Of a stretch of 13,912 nucleotides of DNA, positions 9,401 through 13,912 are shown piece by piece. This DNA is from Saccoglossus kowalevskii. Lineage: Eukaryota; Hemichordata; Enteropneusta; Harrimaniidae. Position 1 is the first letter of the stretch; every line of letters starts with the position of its first letter. The stretch spans positions 523,371 through 537,282 of the forward strand of contig NW_003130356.1 of assembly GCF_000003605.2 (NCBI RefSeq), read 5' to 3'. A program made the position numbers and the translations under genes. The notes below the pieces were generated by a model. It ran no database searches. It was not told the origin of the DNA and saw only the letters and a program-made list of their open reading frames with translations.

Positions 9401-12400
9401 CTAGATGCATAATATATAGTGCTTGATACATGATGTATGATGCATAATGTGTGATGCTAGATGCATAATGTATGGTGCTTGATACATGATCTATGATGCA
9501 TAATGTGAGATATGCTAGATGCATAATATATAGTGCTTGATACATGATGTATGATGCATAATGTGTGATGCTAGATGCATAATGTATGGTGCTTGATACA
9601 TGATCTATGATGCATAATGTGAGATATGCTAGATGCATAATATATAGTGCTTGATACATGATGTATGATACATAATGTATGGTGCTTGATACATGATGTA
9701 TGATACATAATGTACGGTGCTTGATACATGATGTATGATACATAATATATGGTGCTTGATACATGATGTATGATGCATAATGTGTGATGCTAGATGCATA
9801 ATATATGGTGCATGATGTATGATGCATAATGTGAGATGCTAGATGCATAATATATAGTGCTTGATACATGATGTATGATACATAATGTATGGTGCTTGAT
9901 ACATGATGTATGATACATAATGTACGGTGCTTGATACACGATGTATGATACATAATATATAGTGCTTGATACACGATGTATGATACATAATATATAGTGC
10001 TTGATACATGATGTATGATACATAATGTATGCAGATGTACAATGTCTGCTGCTTAATGTAGCAAACTTTTCGGGGCCGTTCAAATATTTTGCTTTGTTCA
10101 TTCGTTGAGTGTCATCTTTCCTCTGTAACACCAATATGAATGTCAAAATGTGGGTGTAACATTTTTCTTTTTAATTTATCCAGTGAAGGATCACAATGAA
10201 AACTTTGTCAGTCGACAAATAAAATAGATTTCACACATACCTGTTTGAACATATAAGAAGAAAACATATAAACATAGCAAACAGGAAAAAATATAAGACA
10301 AGTAATTTGATACGACCAATAGCGTCCACTAATAATACATTCATTGGTATTGCTGAAATAAAAAACAAATAAAATTACGTAAAAATAGTGAATTAAAGGC
10401 TTCAGTAAATTGAAGTTTAACCTTTTCACCATCAGTTCCCTCTTTTCATCACAAATTTACAAAATAATCTTGTTTATAGTCTGCACTTTCCTTTAGAAGA
10501 TTGGGACAAAAAAAGCCAAATATTTTGAGTAAAAACTGAAAATTGACTCAAATTTTGTCTGTTGGCCCCAACATAAGGGTTCATTTTGAAGAAATATGGA
10601 AGAATATAAGAAAAAAGTGCAGAAAAATTTAGGCAGGAAAGTCTGATGGTGAAAAAGTTAAATGTTGTGTGACTCATACTTTTATTATTATGGGTTCATA
10701 AAAAAAGTATACCAAAAATGAAAAAGAAATTGGGCTCACCGAACAATTTTTCAAGATATATGAATCTAAAATGTTAAAAATTGTCATTGAGATATCAACT
10801 CAAAATTTTCGAATTTACACTGGTTTCTATGGGGATATCAACTCAACATTTTCATATTTACACTGGTTTCTATGGGGGAAATCAACTCAAAATTTTCGTA
10901 ATTACACTGGTTTCTATGGAGAAATCAACTCAAAATTATCATTTTTACACTGGTTTCTATGGGGATATCTTCTCAAAATTTCATATTTACACTTGTTTAT
11001 GGGAAAATCAACTCAACATTTTCATATTTACACTGGTTTCTATGGGGATATCAACTCAAAATGTTCATATTTACACTGGTTTCAATGGAGAAATCAACTC
11101 AACATTTTCATATTTACACTGGTTTCTATGGAGAAATCAACTCAACATTTTCATATTTACACTGGTTTCTATGGGGCAAATCAACTCAAAAAATTCATAT
11201 TTACACTGGTTTCTATGGGGAAATCAACTCAAAATCTTAATATTTACTAACACTGGTTTCTATGGGGGAAATCAACTCAAAATTTTCATATTTACACTGG
11301 TTTCTATGGAGAAATCAACTCAAAATTTCCTGTGACATCAGATAACAAAAAAATCACGTATTGATAAGAATCCTAATATTGTTGAAACATTCCAAATCAA
11401 AGAAAGCTTAGAAATAATTTCTGCATGCTGAGAATAGGAGGCATATGGTTATAGCTAGATAGGTTATATTTAAAATTAATTAAAAATTTAAGAAGCCTAG
11501 GGAGACTAATACAAGTCTGATATTTGAGAAGCCTAGGGAGACTAATACAAGTCTGATATTTGAGAAGCCTAGGGAGACTAATACAAGTCTGATATTTGAG
11601 AAGCACAGTGTGAACAAGAGGAATACATTTGCTTGTACATCTCTGGTTTGCAATCAGGTTTTCCCAAAGCACCTGAGTAACAAGTTTAATTTAAATCTGA
11701 CTTTTCAAGATATCAGAAACTTAATTAAATTAATGGTGGGGAATCAATATGGGTTGTTTGCAACTCTAAACTAATCACTTTCAAAGAAAGCCCAAGGGCA
11801 TCTGTGTAAAAATTTTCACTGAAAAATTGGCTCATTATTTAAATTTGATAATTAATATGTACGGTTTCAGCCCTAAACTAACCACTTTTATACCCCTAGA
11901 GCACCTACATGTATATATCAAGTTTCTTTTGAAATCGGATGAGTTGTTATTAAGATATCTATGGAAAAGCTAATAATAGGCTAATTTATGCAAACTAGTT
12001 ACTTAATATATACAGATTTTTTTACTAAAAACTAAACAGGTTTGTGAAGTATCCCAGGGCACATATTAAATGCATTTGGTTAATTATTCAAATTACGTAA
12101 TTAGTGAGCAAGAATTTCAATCCAACACGTTTTGTCCTCAGGCACCTGTGCTATTGAATTGCAATAACTGTTTTTTAAAATATCAATGAAAAGGTTGAGA
12201 AACTAATTATTATGCAAATTAGGTATTTAGTATGCAAGAATTTCAATCCAACACGTTTTGTCCTCAGGCACCTGTGCTATTGAATTGCAATAACTGTTTT
12301 TTAAGATATCGATGAAAAGGTTGAGAAACTAATTATTATGCAAATTAGGTATTTAGTATGCAAGGATTTCAATCCAACACATTTTGTCCTCAGGCACCTG

Positions 12401-13751
12401 TGCTATTGAATTGCAATAACTGGTTTTTAAGATATCGATGAAAAGATTGAGAAACTAATTATTATGCAAATTAGGTATTTAGTATGCAAGGATTTCAAAC
12501 GCCAACTAATAAGGTCAAGTGCTAGGCTATGTTTTGAAATGTCAATGAAAAAATAAAGTTATTAAACCATGAAACAGCATTGCTAGGATGAACATGAATA
12601 GCCTTCTTACCAACAAGTTCTCCCAACGTTGTTAAAATTATTGTAACGTAATCACTCTTTGATAGGAGTTGGCAGAAACATATCCCGTCTTCTTTGGAAT
12701 TTTTACTCCACTCCTCCATGGCACCACATACACTGTCAAATTCCAGCACTTCTGAACTCACTAATACAAGACCATAGTAACTAAACGCCGCAGCAAACCA
12801 GAGAAACCACAGGTGAAGGGTAGTCCGGGCATACTCTTTAGTAAAAAGATCTACGAATTTTCCCCTTGGCAACTGAAATGAACAAATTAATATTGAATAC
12901 AGCAAAACTCTGGAAGCCCCAAAGGATGCCTCGCCTCATGGGAAAATCCGAAATCATAGTCTATTTATTTGAGTCAGACAGAGTACTGTAAAATACTTTA
13001 TTTTCACTTGGAATTAATTTTTGCTATTTTCGCTGAAGGAATGATTCAGTGAAAATAAAATCCAGCGAATAAACCTTTTTTCCCATATTTAACATTCAAC
13101 TCATCAAAAATCAGTGAAACAAAACCATACAAAACATTCCAAAAGTCTTTTCAGCGAAAAATTGATTTCAGCTAAAATAAAGTATTTTACAGTACTGGTA
13201 GCCACAAAGATTCAAAGTTAAAAGTACAGATCAGCTGAAACAAACAAATTTTTCCATGAACTAGAACGCTCACCTCAACTGATTTGACAAGTTCACCTGG
13301 AGGAAGTGTTGTGTTGTTCTCTTTAGCGATTCGCTTCAAAGTCTCCACCGCCACATCTTGCTGACCAGCAGCCATGCAATAGCGCACAGACTCGGGCAAA
13401 TACTGTCGAGACAAAAGAAATACAAATCTTTCAAACTACCATTGAATGAAGCTTATTAATATTGTTCGACCCTGAAAGTGAATCTGAATTTGAAAGCAAG
13501 TCAGAATCAAGATGAAAGTTGTCCTTATTTGTGTTCTGACTATTGAAAATACTGATTTTTAACACTTTTAGTCACATGAATGATCAGTGAATGTGTAACT
13601 GTGTGATGATGATAAATACACTTACCCTAAATGCTAATAGAGATATTGTTAATGGAATGGCTGAGAAACCAACCAAGTATCTCCAGCCAATAGTTGGTAT
13701 CACAAGAAATGCCATAAATACTTCAAAACAAGTTCCTAAAGCCCAGAAAAC
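6322..13751 (-). CDS. SVOPL: SVOP/SVOPL-like MFS transporter, 3' portion (six exons)
   Basis: Putative vesicular or plasma-membrane solute transporter of the synaptic vesicle 2-related (SVOP/SVOPL) branch of the major facilitator superfamily; the substrate is unknown. The coding exons, in transcript order, are 13626-13751, 13274-13402, 12611-12872, 10241-10352, 7362-7533 and 6322-6435. All introns are GT-AG and the phases are 0,0,1,2,0, giving 305 residues without a stop. Visible landmarks by residue in this fragment: TM5-TM6 (1-42), LPESVRY (44-50) at the central cytosolic loop, the TM7 hallmark FSYYGLVL (115-122), luminal-loop cysteines (VCG at 134; CFC at 150-152), the motif-A-like DAIGR (182-186), EVYPTTVRA (237-245), and the tail PIETRGR (296-302). 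Known family proteins are about 500-550 residues, so the N-terminal half lies beyond 13912. The CxC in the TM7-8 loop and IYTxEVYPTT look more SVOPL-like than SVOP-like; this is from memory of the family, without alignment. Confidence 0.93.
6436..6732. other. Intron sequence without recognisable features
   Basis: AT-rich intron between the last two identified exons of the SVOPL-like gene, before the 37-bp array begins. No conserved coding block or repeat family was seen. Confidence 0.6.
6733..7293. repeat. Exon-derived 37-bp minisatellite
   Basis: About 14 units of 37 bp, each a near copy of 7395-7427, which codes [11 protein letters not shown] in the adjacent exon. The gene-strand unit contains GGGTACGGGTAGTTCTATGG. 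Each unit is the 33-bp coding stretch plus 4 bp (GTGG), and GTGGGT flanks the stretch in the exon on both sides. Landmarks CTCTAG fall at 6795, 6832, 6943, 6980, 7041, 7189 and 7226. Variants (ACACTAG; CCATACCAACCC) alternate as 74-bp dimers. A 246-bp duplication carries a copy of the exon's 3' end and donor to 7009 and 7255. It lies in the intron just after the exon, and 37 is not a multiple of 3. Confidence 0.93.
7246..7459. repeat. Perfect 107-bp tandem duplication across an exon-intron border
   Basis: 7246-7352 and 7353-7459 are identical base for base. The second copy holds the last 98 bp of the 7362-7533 exon plus 9 bp of intron including the GT donor. The first copy is therefore a displaced duplicate of that exon end, with its own donor at 7253-7254. 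Using the displaced donor would read GTA ATG ATA CAG TAG, an in-frame stop, so only the donor at 7360-7361 keeps the protein open. Perfect identity implies a very recent event or an assembly error. Confidence 0.95.
7362..7533 (-). CDS. SVOPL: SVOPL-like exon with TM10-TM11 and the EVYPTTVRA motif
   Basis: 172 bp: one base completes R210, then 57 codons (residues 211-267). The acceptor is CCATCAACAG/A (AG at 7534-7535) and the donor is CACAG/GTAATG (GT at 7360-7361). It encodes the [24 protein letters not shown] and [12 protein letters not shown] blocks, among the most conserved parts of SVOP/SVOPL. The conserved stretch [11 protein letters not shown] is the source of the neighbouring minisatellite. 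The exon ends inside a perfect 107-bp duplication, so mapping reads or predicting genes here is error-prone. Confidence 0.95.
7648..10032. repeat. 56-bp minisatellite array, 2.4 kb, in an intron
   Basis: Head-to-tail copies of a unit near 56 bp made of GATGCTAGATGCATAATATA, TGGTGCTTGATACATGATG and TATGATGCATAATGTGAG, with many shorter variants in which one half-unit is lost. The half-units are themselves related (ATGATGCAT, ATACATGATG), so the array was built by nested duplication. Larger blocks also recur, for example around 9420-9530 and 9530-9640. It is dense in ATGCAT palindromes. It fills most of the intron between the 10241-10352 and 7362-7533 exons. Long reverse-strand frames over it (MYQAPYIMH-type) only read the repeat. 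Confidence 0.97.
10241..10352 (-). CDS. SVOPL: SVOPL-like exon with the TM8 end, DAIGR loop and TM9
   Basis: 112 bp entered in phase 1 and left in phase 2: two bases complete A173, 36 codons give residues 174-209, and two bases begin R210. The acceptor is TTTTATTTCAG/CA (AG at 10353-10354) and the donor is ACAG/GTATG (GT at 10239-10240). It encodes [13 protein letters not shown], where D-x-x-G-R is the MFS motif-A counterpart between TM8 and TM9, followed by a very hydrophobic TM9 ([18 protein letters not shown]). The reading frame is confirmed only by joining to both neighbours; the longest local open frame is in another phase. Confidence 0.93.
10417..10661. mobile_element. TTAA-bounded MITE-like element in an intron
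   Basis: 19-bp termini TTAACCTTTTCACCATCAG (10417-10435) and the reverse complement of 10643-10661 differ at one base. Both begin with TTAA followed by CCTTTTC or CTTTTTC, like the TTAA target and C-rich start of piggyBac-type ends. The 245-bp piece has no coding capacity of note. It sits 64 bp upstream (on the gene strand) of the 10241-10352 exon. Confidence 0.72.
10787..11332. repeat. 43/44-bp minisatellite array in an intron
   Basis: About 12-13 units with ATCAACTCAAAATTTTCATA and TACACTGGTTTCTATGGGG. The ATCAACTC landmark is at 10794, 10837 and 10881, so units of 43 and 44 bp are mixed. The unit lacks stops in several plus-strand frames, giving three overlapping open frames of 93-184 codons. 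These show only F/Y/I-rich reiteration (HIYTGFYG) and are not genes. The host intron lies between exons 12611-12872 and 10241-10352. Confidence 0.96.
11491..11608. repeat. 36-bp tandem repeat, three copies
   Basis: Units begin at 11491, 11527 and 11563, each with GAAGCCTAGGGAGACTAATA and CAAGTCTGATATTTGA. A fourth partial copy starts at 11599. Copies are essentially identical. It is intronic in the SVOPL-like gene. Confidence 0.95.
11640..12107. repeat. Decayed relatives of the 126-bp repeat
   Basis: Several diverged blocks repeat the order 'CCC..GCACCTG', an AAGTTT/AAATC block, 'AAGATATC', then 'AACTAATTAA..AT'. They occur around 11663-11735, 11790-11850, 11900-12000 and 12055-12107. They align loosely to the regular 126-bp units that follow and look like an older part of the same array or dispersed copies of one element. 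Confidence 0.55.
12108..12490. repeat. 126-bp tandem repeat, three copies
   Basis: The landmark GCAAGAATTTCAATCC or GCAAGGATTTCAATCC starts at 12108, 12234 and 12360, and a partial copy at 12486, exactly 126 bp apart. Each unit contains CACCTGTGCTATTGAATTGC, AAGATATCGATGAAAAG and AACTAATTATTATGCAAATT. Copies are nearly identical, so the amplification is recent. It lies 120 bp past the donor of the 12611-12872 exon. 126 is a multiple of 3, but every frame contains stops. Confidence 0.97.
12611..12872 (-). CDS. SVOPL: SVOPL-like exon with TM7, luminal loop and start of TM8
   Basis: 262 bp, entered in phase 0 and left in phase 1 (residues 86-172 plus the first base of A173). The acceptor is TTCATTTCAG/TTG (AG at 12873-12874) and the donor is TTG/GTAAGAAGG. 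It encodes [18 protein letters not shown], then [14 protein letters not shown], the signature TM7 of SVOP/SVOPL. The following loop carries VCG and CFC cysteines with a poorly conserved acidic/polar stretch between them. It closes with [15 protein letters not shown], where TM8 begins. This is the largest exon in the window. Confidence 0.95.
12982..13196. mobile_element. Palindromic MITE-like element in an intron
   Basis: 23-bp perfect inverted termini at 12982-13004 and 13174-13196 (AGTACTGTAAAATACTTTAT, then TTT), with flanking TA dinucleotides. Weaker symmetry runs inward: AATTTTTGC or AATTTTTCGC, then TTCGCTGAA. The 215-bp piece is non-coding, and its TTCGCTGAA/AGTGAAAATAAA motifs repeat several times inside. 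It lies between exons 13274-13402 and 12611-12872. TA as target would fit Tc1/mariner-type ends, but this is not proven. Confidence 0.75.
13274..13402 (-). CDS. SVOPL: SVOPL-like exon with the central cytosolic loop (LPESVRY)
   Basis: 129 bp, 43 codons, phase 0 at both ends (residues 43-85). The acceptor is TTTTGTCTCGACAG/TAT (AG at 13403-13404) and the donor is GTTGAG/GTGAGC. It encodes YLPESVRY, the PESxR motif that follows TM6 in sugar-porter and SV2-like MFS proteins, then [21 protein letters not shown], closely resembling the SVOP central loop. The ATG visible just upstream in the open frame is intronic. Confidence 0.95.
13626..13751 (-). CDS. SVOPL: SVOPL-like exon with TM5-TM6
   Basis: 126 bp, 42 codons, phase 0 at both ends (residues 1-42 of the visible fragment). 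The acceptor is TTTTTCTCTCTAG/GTT (AG at 13752-13753) and the donor is TTTAGG/GTAAG. It encodes [28 protein letters not shown] and LTISLLAFR. The FW-x-x-G-x-x-FE and GWR-Y/W-L pattern is conserved in SVOP/SV2 proteins. This is the most 5' exon found; earlier exons for TM1-TM4 should lie beyond the right edge. Confidence 0.94.
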
Positions 13752-13912
13752 CTAGAGAGAAAAATGTACATGCAGAGTTAATTTGATACTATAGTAGTGT
13801 CCAGCAAGTTTAATAATCAAATCCACCATTTTGTTTATTGTAGTTTCAGTTATGTTATGGTGCTGTACCATTTAATGGTTTCAGTGTTATATCACATTGC
13901 TGTCCAAGTAAG
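13752..13912. other. Intron sequence to the right edge
   Basis: Minus-strand intron upstream of the 13626-13751 exon. No coding block of the transporter family is seen in any frame, so the preceding exon is outside the window. Confidence 0.6.

Noticed and set aside
7625-10146. Minus-strand open frames of 63-209 codons ([13 protein letters not shown]-type)
   Set aside because: They only read the 56-bp minisatellite. The unit is not a multiple of 3, several overlap in different frames, and the peptide has no domain character.
10771-11335. Three overlapping plus-strand open frames of 93-184 codons
   Set aside because: A stop-poor 43/44-bp repeat read in three frames at once; the transporter gene on the opposite strand places it in an intron.

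Overview
The window looks like AT-rich nuclear DNA from an invertebrate animal. The coding signal is a spliced gene with canonical GT/AG introns, and the product belongs to an animal family of vesicle-type transporters. Introns and flanks are packed with minisatellites and short inverted-repeat elements. A marine invertebrate would fit, but the sequence does not allow a firmer assignment. No bacterial operons, rRNA, tRNA or CRISPR were seen.

Right half (about 6.3-13.9 kb, minus strand): the C-terminal half of an SVOP/SVOPL-like major facilitator transporter (synaptic vesicle 2-related family). Six internal exons join in perfect phase: 13626-13751, 13274-13402, 12611-12872, 10241-10352, 7362-7533 and 6322-6435. 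Together they give 915 bp, or 305 residues, running from about TM5 to the end of TM12 and the PIETRGR tail. The 5' exons lie beyond the right edge. A tiny last exon at 5522-5530 is suggested but not proven.

The introns of this gene carry several unrelated tandem arrays: a 126-bp unit (12.1-12.5 kb, with decayed relatives from 11.64 kb), 36 bp (11.5 kb), 43/44 bp (10.8-11.3 kb), 56 bp (7.65-10.03 kb) and 37 bp (6.73-7.29 kb). Two MITE-like elements also sit there: 12982-13196, and 10417-10661 with TTAA at both ends.

The most unusual structure is at 6733-7459. The 37-bp minisatellite next to the 7362-7533 exon is made of copies of that exon's own coding sequence (residues [11 protein letters not shown]). 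In addition, a perfect 107-bp tandem duplication reproduces the last 98 bp of the exon with its splice donor. The exon has in effect seeded a satellite in its own downstream intron.

Left half (1-5.5 kb): mostly repeats. A 28-bp array fills 1-880. It is followed by a probable last exon of a plus-strand gene (1053-1127: acceptor, 24 codons, stop, then AATAAA at 1183) that may be the tail of a Tudor-domain-like protein. Then come a TTAA-bounded foldback element (1260-1498), a (TA)25 microsatellite, three more inverted-repeat elements (2134-2256, 3056-3438, 3588-3829), a 32-bp array (3931-4936) with a 224-bp higher-order period, and a 73-bp array (4937-5440) that shares a motif with it. The two genes would be convergent, with the repeat-rich interval between their 3' ends.
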